From positions 1,612,001 to 1,676,000 of the forward strand of contig JAPNXP010000002.1 in the NCBI GenBank assembly GCA_028753945.1: DNA of 64,000 bases. The letters run 5' to 3'. A program made the translations under genes and the position numbers. The first letter of the stretch is position 1. Every line of letters starts with the position of its first letter. This document shows, piece by piece, positions 33,046 through 44,955 of this stretch. The notes under the pieces are model-generated. The model ran no database searches, was not told where the DNA came from, and worked only from the letters and a program-made list of their open reading frames with translations. The stretch comes from Hexactinellida sp. DTS-2022. Its lineage: Eukaryota; Porifera; Hexactinellida.

Positions 33046-33356
33046 CCATTAATGTACATACGTTTTATGGGAAATGATGCACATTAATCGATTTATTCTA
33101 ACCTAAAGTATTTACAGTTATAATAATCTCGTTTCCCCATCATACATTAAATATTTCACGATCTAAATTTATTATATTTTAGGTTATATGTGCAACAGGG
33201 CTCTGGTGTACAAAGTAACGAAGTTTTTCTGTTGAACATGAGTATGCAATCCTTCAATTTAACTCACTAAATGGTACACATCTGACAGTTACGTCTTAAC
33301 TAATAGATGTGAATTTTACTATATTTAAAACTACTAATAGATTGTGTAGTTTGATA

Positions 33357-33554
33357 TACAGTCAGGTTCTTTTATTATGAACATTCCACGGACCTAAAAT
33401 TGTGTTCATATTAGAGAGACTTCATAATATGCGAACTCAACTTAATACAAACCCTATGTGAATTGTTAATTTGGGACCACATGGTTTGTTCATAATAAAA
33501 GTTCTTCATATTTGGCAGACGAAAAATTGCTCACAATAAGCAGACCTGACTGTA
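33357..33554 (+). mobile_element. Mariner-like MITE, 198 bp, copy 2
   Basis: Same family and same length as 23,744-23,941, with scattered substitutions (for example GACGAAAAATTGCTC for GACGAAATCTTGTTC). TACAGTCAGG/CCTGACTGTA ends. Confidence 0.88.
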
Positions 33555-34507
33555 AGTGGTGACTGGTATCTGTGTTCTACGACCCCTGTCAGCAGTGACC
33601 ACTTTCCAAAGCACGGATAATACTGTTACAATACTTGACATGTGAGAGGCAACCACCTTTGGGGAACGTCGGGTGGTCGCTAATGACAGTTTTCACTATA
33701 GTATTAAGAATTGTCTGAAAAGAGCTTTGCTATACATGATCAACTATTTATTTAAAATAGATTTGGCAAAATATTTAAAATTAGCACACTTAGCAACCTC
33801 CATAAACAAATTAAAAGCGTTTCTAGATGCTAAATACAAACAACACCGCAGTTTCAACTTAATCGGGTAACTTTGGTCCGAGGATAGTTTGACACGATTA
33901 AGCAAAGAAGAAAGAACCCAATTAACCGAAGTTATACTATTAGAATATGAATAATAAATGTACGCATAATATACTACACGAGTGATATAAATACGCTTGC
34001 ACATATAATTTTAAACAACCCGATTAATTGACATTTTGGAAGCTTAATATTCGCTTTTTAAAGCGATTAATTAAGTCAATCAACACATATTTTCCCCAAA
34101 ATAAGCAAATTTGAACTTAAATTTCCTAACTTTGACCCGATTAACCGAAGATATTTTGTATTGGCATCTATTGATTGGCATGAGTTTGTTCCTGAACAAA
34201 AAACCCATCATGGCAATCAACCAGTAACCTCATTAAGCGGAGTTATGCACAGGCCGCTCCCATTGTTTGATTTAAATAGAATTTAAATTTCAAATTACAT
34301 TTCAGCTTAATTTAATACTAGCGCGATTCAATACTAGGTCGCTTCGGTGCAGAACACAACCACACAGTGACACCAACCGCTTCGAGGTTGATGTGTGGTT
34401 TAACTAAGGCTCGCCCCTAATTTGAAAAATATATTCCATGGTATACAATTTCAATGTTTTAGTGCATATTTCGCAAGCTCCATATGTCTAGAATATTCAC
34501 TGAAAGT
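33555..34507. other. No gene recognised
   Basis: AT-rich. Two stretches with ACCCGATTAACCGAAG and CCCAATTAACCGAAGT (34,135 and 33,918) are probably remnants of a decayed element. A GCGCGATTCAATACTAGGTC patch sits at 34,320. Confidence 0.4.
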
Positions 34508-35176
34508 CATGCGCGGCGCCAGGTTTTTCGAACTGGGGGGGCAGAGGGGGGGCAACCATTTTTCAGAAGGGCATCTTTTCCATATGTCAGAATTTATCTT
34601 AAAAGAATGGAGCTAAACTTGTCATACAGACTCATACTTACAAACTATCCAGAGGGTACTGCTTACAGTTTTCATAACCTGTACAATATTAATCAGGATG
34701 TAACCAAGTCTATTTTCCCTGTTATTTCAATAATTTTATCCTGGTGACCATGGTTAAAACTGAAACTAGATACTGAAATATGTAGCTAGTTCTGGTTATA
34801 CTAGTTCCGGTTATAACCAAGGTTAGTTCCGGTTATAACCGGTTATAATCAAAACCAATAATGGTTAAAACAAAGTGTAGTTTCGGATATATTATGCCTA
34901 ACATGGACAGAAATACTGTTCTAGAAGTTACAGACTTGCTTGCTCCCTGATTATACCAGAACTAGCTATAATTTCAACACAAGGAGCTGGTCATGTTTTT
35001 TATCATGGTTATGACCCCTGCCAGGGATATAGGGACTTCATCGAAAATCCAGAGAATTATTTGAAATAATATTAGCATTTATACCCGTTATTAAATAAGC
35101 ATTGTATTACAATTAATGTTATTCTTGAAGAAAATTATTATCACAAACCGTAGTGTTAAAAAATTATTTGCTACTT

Positions 35177-35344
35177 CAGGGCCGTAGCCACTGGTCAGGT
35201 TGGTCATGTTTCAACCTGACCACTTTTGGTTGATGAATTTTCCCACTATGGCACCTCTCGGTCAGGTTGGTCAGATTAACCTGACCACTCGGTCAGGTTA
35301 GTCAGAAAAATCTGACAACATTGACTTTGCTGTCTACGGCCCTA
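35177..35344 (+). mobile_element. hAT-like MITE with 5-bp TSD TACTT
   Basis: 168 bp, CAGGGCCGTAGCCAC at one end and CTACGGCCCTA at the other, TACTT on both sides. Contains GGTCAGGTT/AACCTGACC internal inverted pairs. Same family as 44,778-44,924. Confidence 0.87.
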
Positions 35345-35569
35345 TACTTTGGGGGGTGCGGCCATGCTACTATTCGAGAAATACGGCAACAAAATGTCTA
35401 TTTTATTGAAAATCGAGCGAGCGTAGCGAGCGAGCTAAAATTTTTAGACCTCGAGCCTCTAGAAATGTGTCCAGGGAATGACTAATTTTTCAGGAAATTC
35501 TTGGCATGAGTCCAGGGATTAGCCTGGGCGAAGTAATCACATATTATTTTAACTTGAGAATACCCTAAA

Positions 35570-35715
35570 CATAGGCGTAGGCTCCGGTAGGGTTGGTGAG
35601 GCCATGGCCCTACCAATAATTTGTCAAGAGCCATCATCTTCTATTAAGTATGATGCAAGTTAGCATAAATGGCCCTACCAATCCGGGCAATCCCCATCCC
35701 GAGTATACGCCCCTG
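35570..35715 (+). mobile_element. hAT-like MITE with 5-bp TSD CTAAA
   Basis: 146 bp from CATAGGCGTAGGCTCC to GTATACGCCCCTG, with CTAAA on both sides. The interior has GGCCCTACCAAT and its partner GGTAGGGTTGGTGAGG. The left TIR has drifted from the CAG start. Confidence 0.75.
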
Positions 35716-35933
35716 CTAAACTGAGGGAGGCGGCTGCCCCCCCTCTGGCGACGCGCCTGCTGAAAGTCTCATTCAGAAATTCCAAATACTTTGGAAATAT
35801 CTAAACCGGAAGACATTCTTTTCCATATAAATGTAAATCATTTTGAAAGCATAGTGATGTCATTTGCCGCAAGCCTACAAAAAGATCCCATCAAGTATTA
35901 GATGTTTTCTGGATTTAGCATTATTCAGTATAC

Positions 35934-36123
35934 TACAGTCGAAATCGGGTTTTTTTGCCCCCCAAATGCATGGAAAAAGAGGCAAAAAAACCCGATACGC
36001 AAAAAACCCGTATTTAACATTATACAGTGCTATGAGGTTATGAAGAAACAAGGAGAAGCAAGGAGGTAAAATAACCCGGATAAGCAAAAAAACCCGTGGC
36101 AAAAAAATCCGATTTCGACTGTA
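35934..36123 (+). mobile_element. TACAGTCGAAATCGG family MITE copy 2
   Basis: 190 bp, TIRs TACAGTCGAAATCGGGTT and CCGATTTCGACTGTA. The interior has AAAAAACCCG words in place of ATAATCCG of copy 1, so only the ends and length are conserved. Confidence 0.85.
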
Positions 36124-36185
36124 GTAGATAAGAGAAAGCTCTAAACAACGTTTCAAAACATCTAAGAATTATTCTAAGATATTGA

Positions 36186-36845
36186 ATTTTTTAAAAAATA
36201 ATAAATTGTAGCTGTGCCGAAATGTTCCCTGGTGCCACTATTTTTTGGAGGCTACAGGTTGGTTAATCGATAGTGCTGCAATTTGGGATTTTTTCGCCAT
36301 GTCGTCTTCACTATGAAGGTGTTAAACAATTTCAGAATGGTGTTTCTGAAGGTAACGAGTCTAACGACCCTTGGAGTGGTGGAAGTTTCCTTTTAGCTCA
36401 CTTCATTTCAGAGATATTCAAATTTCAGTAGAATACAAAAAGTAATAAGTCAGCATTTTTATGTGCGTTAGGTGTTCAGTTCACCCAAACCAACCCATTC
36501 GAAATATAATTAATTCACAAAATTGAAAAATACATTTTTTAACGATGTCATCATCACCTCAAGGTATCAATACCCATTTGTAGAGGTGTTACATCGCACA
36601 TGGCCAAATTCCCTTTGTTCAATCGAAAGTTTTAAATATAATTATATTGTTTCAACTTGTGATAATTATATTGATAGCAGTTGTGAGCTCGAGTAGGCTT
36701 CTATTTTCTAATTGAAAATTAAGATTTTACATTCCATAACACGACAGATTATGTGATTAAATTTATATTTACTTCTGCGTGAATATTCTTGCACAATGGA
36801 TACACTGACATAATTAATTCGCTCTGTGTTAACATATAAATACGG
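36186..36845 (-). repeat. Decayed hairpin and repeat body
   Basis: A shortened, reversed hairpin at 36,186-36,293 (GCTGTGCCGAAATGTTCC). It is followed by a body in the orientation of the 56-61 kb block (AAGGTGTTAAACAATTTCAG onward). The body is interrupted at 36,845 by the element at 36,846-37,331 and resumes at 37,332. Confidence 0.8.
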
Positions 36846-37331
36846 TGTTTTGACGGAAATGGACCCCCTACAGATTTGGACCGGGGGGTCCATTTCCGTC
36901 AAATATGTAAAATGTAGATAGTGTTTTACGGATTTGGACCCCCCTTTACAGATTTGGACCCCCTTTAATAACATAGTAAATGATCTATGAGTTTACTAAA
37001 AGTCAATTTTACTTATTGTAATCTTCATTAATTTCTCCAATTTTTGGAATTGCCTATAATCAAGGGGCCTGAATTTCACAGGTTTTCACAATTATTAACG
37101 TGAGTATGACAGACAAATTTACAGAAATGTTCAAACAAGAGTAATATCAAGAGAGTTGGGAAGTAAGCAGGTATAATGACAAACAGAAAGTAAAGGCTCA
37201 ATAGTGATGACTTGATTATCAAGTAAAAGGGGGGGGGGTCCAAATCCGTAAAATACTACCTATATTTTACATATTTTACGGAAATAGACCCCCGGTCCAA
37301 ATCTGTAGGGGGGTCCATTTCCGTAAAAACA
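36846..37331 (+). mobile_element. TGT/ACA foldback element, 4-bp TSD ACGG
   Basis: 486 bp with arms of ~110 bp (TGTTTTGACGGAAATGGACC and its mirror ending CGTAAAAACA), each carrying GGACCGGGGGGTCC-type palindromes. ACGG flanks both ends. A paralogous unoccupied site at ~57,465-57,480 (reverse orientation, GGAACCGTCTC) has a single copy, confirming insertion. Confidence 0.9.
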
Positions 37332-38025
37332 ACGGTTCCAATTCGTTTATAGGGGTTATCGAGTGCGCTGAATTCAAATACTATAGTGAAATTCAATTTA
37401 ATTAATAATTATTGCAAATAATTGAACTTAATTTATTTTGCTGTACATAATAAATTAATAATGGATGTTTAAATTATTAATAAATTAATCAAATATTTAT
37501 ACTAATTAGCTAAATTTCATTAATCTCAGAAATGATATAAGATAGAATCATAGAAACAAACTTTCAATATATCAATTGGTCCTTATGCCACTTACCACCT
37601 ATACAAGTGGATCTTGACACCTTGAGTTGATGATGACATCATCAAAAAAATGTGTTTTGACAATTTTGTGAATTATATACTAATTCGAATGGGTTGTTTG
37701 ATGCTGGGTGATCACCCAACATACACATAAAAAATGCTGACTCTTGACCTATTATATTATACTGAAACTTGAATATGACTGAAATGAAGTAAGTTAAAAG
37801 GAAACTTCCACCACTCTAAGGGTCGTTGCCTTCTGAAACACCTTTCTGAAATTTATTAACACCTTCAAGGCGATGATGAAGTGGCGAAAAAAATCCAAAA
37901 TTGCAGCTGTGCCGACAGTATTTTCTTTGGAGGCACTTCAATTACCCAAACGGTAGCCACCAAAATGTAGTGCCTCCAAAGGGAAATGCGTGGGCACAGC
38001 TGCAATTTTGGATTTTTTTGTTTTG
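37332..38025 (+). repeat. Repeat body and hairpin copy 10
   Basis: Body resumes after the inserted foldback (TTCCAATTCGTTTATAGGGG onward), ending GTGGCGAAAAAAATCC and hairpin 37,888-38,018. Unusually, both arms of this hairpin carry the GGAGGC form (left GGAGGCACT, right AGTGCCTCC), so the usual mismatch is lost. Confidence 0.82.
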
Positions 38026-38655
38026 TTCGGAATTGATTGTGGAACTGGTAAGAGCTACATACTTTAAATTTGGCAGAGGGGTAGGAAGTATTGTTTCTAG
38101 GAACAATTCTAAAATATCTAAGAAAAATATATTAATATTTTCCCTCCCTAAGGATTCGAGGATTTTCCAGTATGGATTAACAGCTAGCATTCAATTAGTA
38201 TAAAACGATTTAGTGTCTCTGTTGCAGTGCAAACGCGAGACTGGTGTACACGCGTTCACACTGGTGTAAACGCGAGATTTTATTAAGTTTAGTTAATCTC
38301 GCGTTTACACCAGTGCAAACGCGAGATTGGGGATTTATTATACTTGTGGTTCATTTATATTAAATAACTAACGTGGTATTTGTTGACCATGCCAGGCAGG
38401 ATTATTATGGGAATCAAGGAATGGGAATCATTTTATTCCCTGTGGGATTCTATTATAAGTGTGTGTGTACTATTTATTATATGTAGACCCAAGTCACTAT
38501 ATACACAACTCTCATTTTTGTCGGTATACCCTTTGAAATCTTGTGTAATTGAATGGATCTGAAGTATTTTCCTACAGTTACGTTACCCTGAGTATTATTT
38601 GATAAGAAATAGTATGTATTGCATCTCGTTCTTGCCAACTGTACCAGTAATTCTT

Positions 38656-40813
38656 TTAAACTGTCAACGTCAAGGAATATATTATACATCTCTGAGTCTT
38701 GCAATGCTTACATCTGCAAGCTGAGCTGCTAGAAATACCGAGAGAAGCACTCTGCATTGCCTCTGTCTGGGTAATCGTTACAGGAGGAACGGAATCCAAC
38801 GAGAGAATGTTACCTGGACATAATTCGAACTGGTTACGACTATAATTAACGGCCAGTGTTCCTTGAGTCGTGCCGATGGAGTATGTAGATTCATTTCTAC
38901 TCGTAATACATCCAAGGATGTTGCGAGGACCCAATGAGTGCATCTTATCAGGCCGGGAGATAGGGATTAATACTGAATCTCCCACTTCAGCATCCTTGAA
39001 TTTCTTCGAGGCAGGATTAAGCATTCTGTCTTGTTGTTTCTCCTGACAGCGCTTGATACCAGCCCTCATCTTATTGCACTTTTCTTTTCTGGATGAAAAG
39101 TCACATGCGGGACACACTACACTGCTTCCGTAGCCTTCTTCTCCCTCAGACCTCCCACATATGATGTGGATGAAGCCAAAACAGCGTGGACATGTATGTG
39201 CACCAGAAGTTACTTCTCCACAAACAACACAGTCTAGAGTGGAAATCGAACAACTAGCCTGAATAGGATCTGGTGAAGTTAACGGAGATCTTGTAGATGT
39301 GTAATAATTAGATTCAAGTAATTCATCTGAAATCTGGTTTTCGGAGACAAAGGAACTTAATAGAGGTGGTGGAGCAGTGATATTTGAATGAAACGACTCC
39401 AAATTGTCACTGACAATTGTCCCAACTGGGATAGCTGTCAAAATTTCATTCTTGTACTCGTCGATTTGAGTGGGAAATTTCGAAAGAGGAGGAGATGGAA
39501 TAGACGAATACGATTGATACTCGCTTACTTCTAACTCTGCGTTTAGAACCTCTGCAAGGCCAGGTTGTACAATGTTCCTCTGGAAGACCTCGATATCATC
39601 TTCAGTATTAATGTCTGGCCAGAATTCATGGGGTATGCCAATATTCGTTAGTCCCATTGGCGGCTTCTTGTTATAGACAGCTTCATAAGGAGTCATCCGG
39701 ATAGCAGTATGATACTGGTATTATGTTTCCACTGTACTCACCTTAGGTACTTCACCCAACAATGGTCGTTGTTGTTATCTCGCATCATTCCGAAAAGGCC
39801 GTCTTTGATATCGCGGTTAGCTCTTTCCACAGCACCCTGAGACTCTGGGTGTCTAGGTTTTCCGTGGACTATTTTTATTGTTGGCCATTTCATTGCTAGA
39901 GTAGTGAAGAGGAGATTGTTAGAGAACTCCCTACCATTGTCTGAGTGGAGAATGTGTGGCGGTCCAGAGTCACAAAAGATATCGAGCAAACTCTCACATA
40001 CCTCTTCAGCCGACTTACGTTTAAGCGGAACCAGGTTGATCTTCTTGGTAAAATGATCCAAATAGACCAACAGATATTTGTAGGGTCACTAAGGGTGTAA
40101 CCCCATCAGCTGACAAGTTGACCTCGAGATTTTGATCGCTCATATCGATCAAGTCCATCTGTGCCCTGCTGAGGAAATCGGTGGATGTGATGGGTTTCAC
40201 AACTACACTCTTAAGAGACTTCTTGGCTTTCTTTAACTGACATCAGGCCCGGCGGAAGCTCGTGAGAGGTGGGGCGGCCTTGTGAGATGTGGGGCAGCCT
40301 TGTATAATAGTATTACGAACCACGCCCGCGAAATTTCAAAGTACCATACAAATCACAGAAAAAGTGGGGCGGCCCAGGCCGCCCCAACCGCCCCTCTTCC
40401 GCCGGCCCTGACTGACATACATGGCAAGTTATGACAAGAAGCCCACAAATCTTTTCTGTCACGCCATGATATTTCAGAGCAGCGTGCTTGTAGAGCTTGG
40501 TTCTACCTGTATGGTTACCTTCTAGCCTATGAAGCGAGTCCAATTTATCGTACAGCTCTTCTATTGCCAACACTCTTCTGGATATTCCATCTTTCTTGCC
40601 CTTAAGATACAGGATACTTGTTCCCTGATAAGACACCAACTCAAAACGGTCCTGAACCCTTTGCCATCTGGAAAGTTCATTCTTCTGGAGGACGGATGGT
40701 TTGGTACTTTGGAGTAAAGTGATTTTATTAGCTATATCAGCTCGCGTAAAAGTAGCACTTGATGGCTCCGTCGATATAGTTAAGAGTGACTTGTCGAATT
40801 CACTCCTGGACAT
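38656..40813 (-). pseudogene. Ginger/KRBA2-like integrase pseudogene
   Basis: Reads on the minus strand from an ATG at 40,813 (MSRSEFDKSL). It has an H2C2 zinc finger (HRLEGNHTGRTKLY ... CHVCQ) and an integrase core with DLIDM (~40,150), HSDNGREF (~39,940) and HGKPRHPESQGAVERAN (~39,830). Then come a CxxC/H-x2-C cross-brace at ~39,110-39,230 and a C-terminal CRCKHCKTQRC patch near 38,690. The HGKPRHPxSQGxVERAN block is characteristic of the KRBA2/SCAN-type group of Ginger relatives. Lesions: a 167-bp hAT insert (40,244-40,410), a 1-base shift near 40,082, an in-frame TGA just after KYLR (~39,738) and a 1-base loss near 39,715. Not functional as it stands. Confidence 0.85.
40244..40410 (+). 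mobile_element. hAT-like MITE, 8-bp TSD ACTGACAT
   Basis: 167 bp with TIRs CAGGCCCGGCGGAAG and CTTCCGCCGGCCCTG; perfect ACTGACAT at 40,236 and 40,411. It sits between the zinc finger and catalytic core of the Ginger gene. The reading frame is continuous when the insert and one duplication are ignored, so it came in while the frame was still open here. Confidence 0.94.
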
Positions 40814-41529
40814 GTTACCCAGTCGATTCAAACGGTATTCACAAATAAGAGATATTACGAATACGCCCATTGATCTATTTATAAGCAACTTTGCAATTTT
40901 GTTTACAGTTACAGTTTATGTGATCACAAACCAGCGCATAACATCAAATAGATGTCATCTTCAATTCTATTAGGCAACAATGCAGGAAATACTTTGAACA
41001 TTCTGATGCAATCACTATTTGTTTATGCTATCATCATACAATATTTTTAAAGTGATAATCGTCATTATTTATAATCCAGTTTAGACTGTTATTTGCGTAC
41101 CTAATACAGTCGCCACTTAACTGGGTCTAACTACCCTCGGACAGTGACACTATTATGCGCAGTTGGTGGTTTATAATATTATTGGACACTACTAGAATAT
41201 AATATTATTAAGTAATACTGGCCAACTACAATTATAGAAAAATAAATGACACTCAATCAATAAAATGATTCCCATTCCCTGATTCCCATAATAATCCTGC
41301 CTAGCATGGTCAACAAATACCACGTTAGTTATTTAATATAAATGAACCACAAGTATAATAAATCCCCAATCTCGCGTTTGCACTGGTGTAAACGCGAGAT
41401 TAACTAAACTTAATAAAATCTCGCGTTTACACCAGTGTGAACGCTTGTACACCAGACAAGTTGGTGTGAACGCGTGTACACCGGTGCACACGCGTTCACA
41501 CCAATCTCGCGTTTGCACTGCAACATCTG

Positions 41530-42376
41530 TATCAATTGTTAAGTGCGCACTATAGAATGCCCATCTAAGACTTTAATTTAATTGGTCGAGAGGAAGTTCA
41601 TTCACCCATTCAGATATTGTGTTCCGTCTGTCTAGTCATACATTTCTAACATTCCAATGTGTCCATTTGATATCCAGTTAGTATCAATTGTAAATTGATA
41701 CAATAACTGTTTCCCATCTGGGTTCAAGGAATGGTACAGTTCCTTAATCTTCGTTAATTAACTTAATTTAGAATATTTGGATTCTGTATTATACACACGG
41801 ACAAGCTCTCTAATCTATAAAATTGTCTGTTTAAGTTAGTCCCAATATTCTGGCGGGTACTGGGTTATAATTAATTTACTTTGTCCTTATAACAACCTAA
41901 AGTTGGGGTCCTCCGATATAAATATACTGATGCACACCTGAAAGAGGTTGGGATTCCCTGCTCTGCTACAAATATGCGGTACAGTAGAATCTGCTAAATT
42001 TCACTCTATACAATGGTCATTTGTACATAGGCTAGCGGGCTGTTAAAATAAATACTATATGATTTCCCATAATATAACCAACCTTGTGTATGTAGTCTTC
42101 GAACGTTACGTAACGCTTCCAAGGGGGAGTAGGATTACGAATGTGGCAGACCGTACTTTTTATTTTAAAATGGCAAAAACGTGACGCAAGAAATAAGGAT
42201 ATATAATTTTAGTTAATTTTTCGTTACATTCTCCAGTAATTAATACAACCGACACAATATTTAAAAAGGTATTTGCTTTAAATACAAGCGAGGGCCGCAG
42301 GCCCGAGTGCAAGTTGTAAGAACGCGTAGCGCGGACGAGCAGCTTGTAATAATAATATACCAATACAGTCATTTCA
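41530..42376. other. No gene recognised
   Basis: AT-rich. A GC-rich patch at 42,288-42,345 has GAGGGCCGCAGGCCCGAG and ACGCGTAGCGCGGACGAGC, similar in style to other GCG-rich islands in MITEs of this window. The minus-strand frame of 70 codons over it has no recognisable domain. Confidence 0.45.
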
Positions 42377-42540
42377 ATACTGGGCCACTATACTATAGTA
42401 TAGTCGGCACAGTAAAAATAAACTCGATATTACACCTCTTGACTGAGAAAATAACAAACTAATTAACCAACTAACTAACTAGCTAACTAAACAAGGCAGT
42501 GATTCTAGAACAGGCCCACTACATAGTAGTCGGCACCGTA
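42377..42540 (-). repeat. Minisatellite units, reversed, partly decayed
   Basis: One good reversed palindromic unit (CTATACTATAGTATAGTCGG at 42,392) and one decayed unit at 42,495-42,540 (GGCCCACTACATAGTAGTCGGC) where the palindrome has changed to CTACATAGTAG. Both halves carry the same change, so the fold is retained. Confidence 0.82.
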
Positions 42541-44484
42541 AAACAAATTGCAGCCTGTGCCGACGCATGTTCCTTTGGTGGCACTGTATTCTATTGGTGG
42601 TTTATTGATAGTGCCTCCAATGGAACATGCTTTCGACACAGGCTACAATTTTGGATTTTTTCGCCAAGTCATCAACGCCTGAGGGTGTCAAGAACCATTT
42701 GTTAATTGGTCCGAGTCACACGGAACGGTAGATAAATTTGAAGTTTGTTTCTATCATTAACCATCTAGAGTTTAATGCCATTCATTCATTATGTCTTGAT
42801 AATAAAAAAAATCCAAAATTGCAGCCTGTGCCGACGCATGTTCCTTTGGTGGCACTATATTTTGATGGTAGTTTATTGATAGTGCCTCCAAAGGAACATG
42901 CTGTCGGCGCAGGCTGCAATTTTGGATTTTTTTTCGCCAAGTCATCAACGCCCAAGGTGTGAAGAAGCATTTGTTATTTGGTCCGAGTCACAAGGAACGG
43001 TAGATATATTTGATGTTTGTTTCTATCATAAACCATCTAGAGTTTAATGCCATTCATTCATTATGTATTGATAATACATTATATTATTAGTTAGTTATTT
43101 TAGCAATGTTATCCACGGTGAGTGAGTTAAATCAACAAATTCCTTATATTATTTTATTTTATTTAATCCATTGTATAGTAAATTAAATAGAAGCCAGCTG
43201 GAATTTATAATTGAAATCAATATAATTATTGCAAGTTGAATCAATAGAGTAGGATTTAACAAGTTAAATCAATATAATTATTACAAGTTGAAACAATGGA
43301 ATTAAATTTCACAGTTTTAATGAAACTGAAGTGTGAGTAAACAAAGAAATTTCAACCGCCATTTATGGCAGAAATTAAACCCTTTTTTGAAGATTTTCTT
43401 CTCCCATCAGACGCAGAATTTTAAGAAGAATCTAAATATGAAATAAAATTTTGGGATTTAGTAAAACATATTTTGAGTTATAGACCAGACAAATCTTGAA
43501 AGGTGTTAAAGATGTGTCCAAAATATGTTAATACAAAATCGTAACCCCAGGTGCAAATTAGACGTCGACTCCGAACCTACATGCCAAGTTTCAGCCATCT
43601 ATGTATACAGGTGTGGCCAGGGCACCTGCTACGGAGAAAAAAAATCCAAAATTGCAGCCTGTGCCGACGCATGTTCCTTTGGTGGCACTATATTTTTGTG
43701 TTGTTTATTGATAGTGCCTCCAAAGGAACATGCTGTCGGCGCAGGCTGCAATTTTGGATTTTTTACGCCAAGTCCTCATCGCCCAAGGTGTGAAGAATCA
43801 TTTGTTAATTGGTCGAAGTCACAAGGAACGGTAGATAAATTTGAAGTTAGTTTCTATCATAAACCATCTTGAGTTTAATGCCATTCATTCATTATGTATT
43901 GATAATAAGTTATATTATTAGTTATTTATTTTAGCAATGTTATCCATGGTTGGTTGAGTTGAGTCAACAAATTCCTTATATTATATTAATTAATTTAATC
44001 CATTGTATAGTAAATTAAATAGAAGCCAGCTGCAATTTATAAGTTAAATCAATTTAATTATCGCAAGTTGAATCAATAGAGTAAGATTTAACAAGTTAAA
44101 TCAATATAATTATTACAAGTTGAAACAATGGAATTAGATTTAACAGTTATACTGAAACTGAAGTGTGAGTAAACAAAGAAATTTCAACCCCCATTTATGG
44201 CAGAAATAAAACTCTTTATTGAAAGTTTTCTTCTCCCATCAGACGCAGAATTTTATGGTGAATCCAAATGTGAAATAAAATTTGGGGGTTTAGTAAAACA
44301 TATTTTGTGTTATGGACCAGACAAATTTTGAAAGGTGTTAAAGATGTGTCAAAAATTTGTTAATCAAAAATCGTAACCCCATGCAAATTAGACGGTCCCA
44401 TCGCACCTACATGCCAAGTTTCAGCCCATCAACTATAAAGCTCAGGCCTGGGCACCTGCTACGGAGAAATAAAAAAAATAATAA
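42541..44484 (-). repeat. Hairpin-unit array, reversed block
   Basis: Mirror orientation of the left block. Hairpins at 42,541-42,661, 42,806-42,931 and 43,638-43,763 are each followed by CGCCAAGTCATCAACGCC and a body running to CTACGGAG. The first two hairpins are only ~145 bp apart because the intervening body is truncated after CATTCATTATGTCTTGATAA. Open frames are hairpin translations. Confidence 0.88.
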
Positions 44485-44955
44485 TAATAATAATAAAGGC
44501 AGTGATTCCAATACTGGGCCACTATACTATAGTATAGTCGGTACAGTTAAAATAAAGGCAGTGATTCCAATACTGGGCCACTATACTATAGTATAGTCGG
44601 CACAGTAATAATAAAATTAATAAAGGCAGTGATTCCAATACTGGGCCACTATACTATAGTATAGTCGGCACAGTAATAATAAAGGCAGTGATTCCAATAC
44701 TGGGCCACTATACTATAGTATAGTCGGCACAGTAATAATAATAATAAAGGCAGTGATTCCAATACTGGGCCACTATACAGGGCCGTAGCCACTGGTCAGG
44801 TTGGTCAGGTTTCAACCTGACCACTTTTAGTTGGTTGGACAGGTTAACCTGAACCCTTGGCCCTGTTGGTACTGTATCCAGCCCGGTCTAACCTGACCAC
44901 TTTTAATTGGTGGCTACGGCACTGCTATACTATAGTATAGTCGGCACAGTAATTA
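44485..44955 (-). repeat. Palindromic minisatellite, reversed block
   Basis: About five reversed units with AATAATAA spacers between AAAGGCAGTGATTCCAATAC and CTATACTATAGTATAG. The fifth palindrome is split by a MITE (44,778-44,924). Confidence 0.93.
44778..44924 (+). mobile_element. hAT-like MITE with 5-bp TSD CTATA
   Basis: 147 bp, ends CAGGGCCGTAGCCACTGG and GTGGCTACGGCACTG, inserted inside a minisatellite palindrome. CTATA flanks both ends, and the intact neighbouring units give the unoccupied site directly, so the 5-bp length is secure. Same family as 35,177-35,344. Confidence 0.93.

Larger units (their letters stand above)
34508..35759 (+). mobile_element. 1.25-kb hAT-like element with two nested insertions
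   Basis: Ends CATGCGCGGCGCCAGG and CTGGCGACGCGCCTG; perfect CTGAAAGT at 34,500 and 35,760. Inner features: GTTATAACC palindromes at 34,790-34,850, a GCGAGCGTAGCGAGCGAGC stretch at 35,413, and two small elements with 5-bp duplications. No transposase frame survives. Confidence 0.88.
38220..41525 (-). mobile_element. Ginger-like DNA transposon with long TIRs
   Basis: 3.3 kb. Ends TGTTGCAGTGCAAACGCGAG and the mirror CTCGCGTTTGCACTGCAACA; inverted arms extend ~220 bp to the GGAATGGGAATCA/TGATTCCCATTCC block. The TIRs contain internal ACACCAGTG/CACTGGTGT hairpins. Flanks TCTC (38,216) and TCTG (41,526) agree at 3 of 4, consistent with the 4-bp duplications of Ginger elements. The one gene, on the minus strand, is broken. 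Confidence 0.87.
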
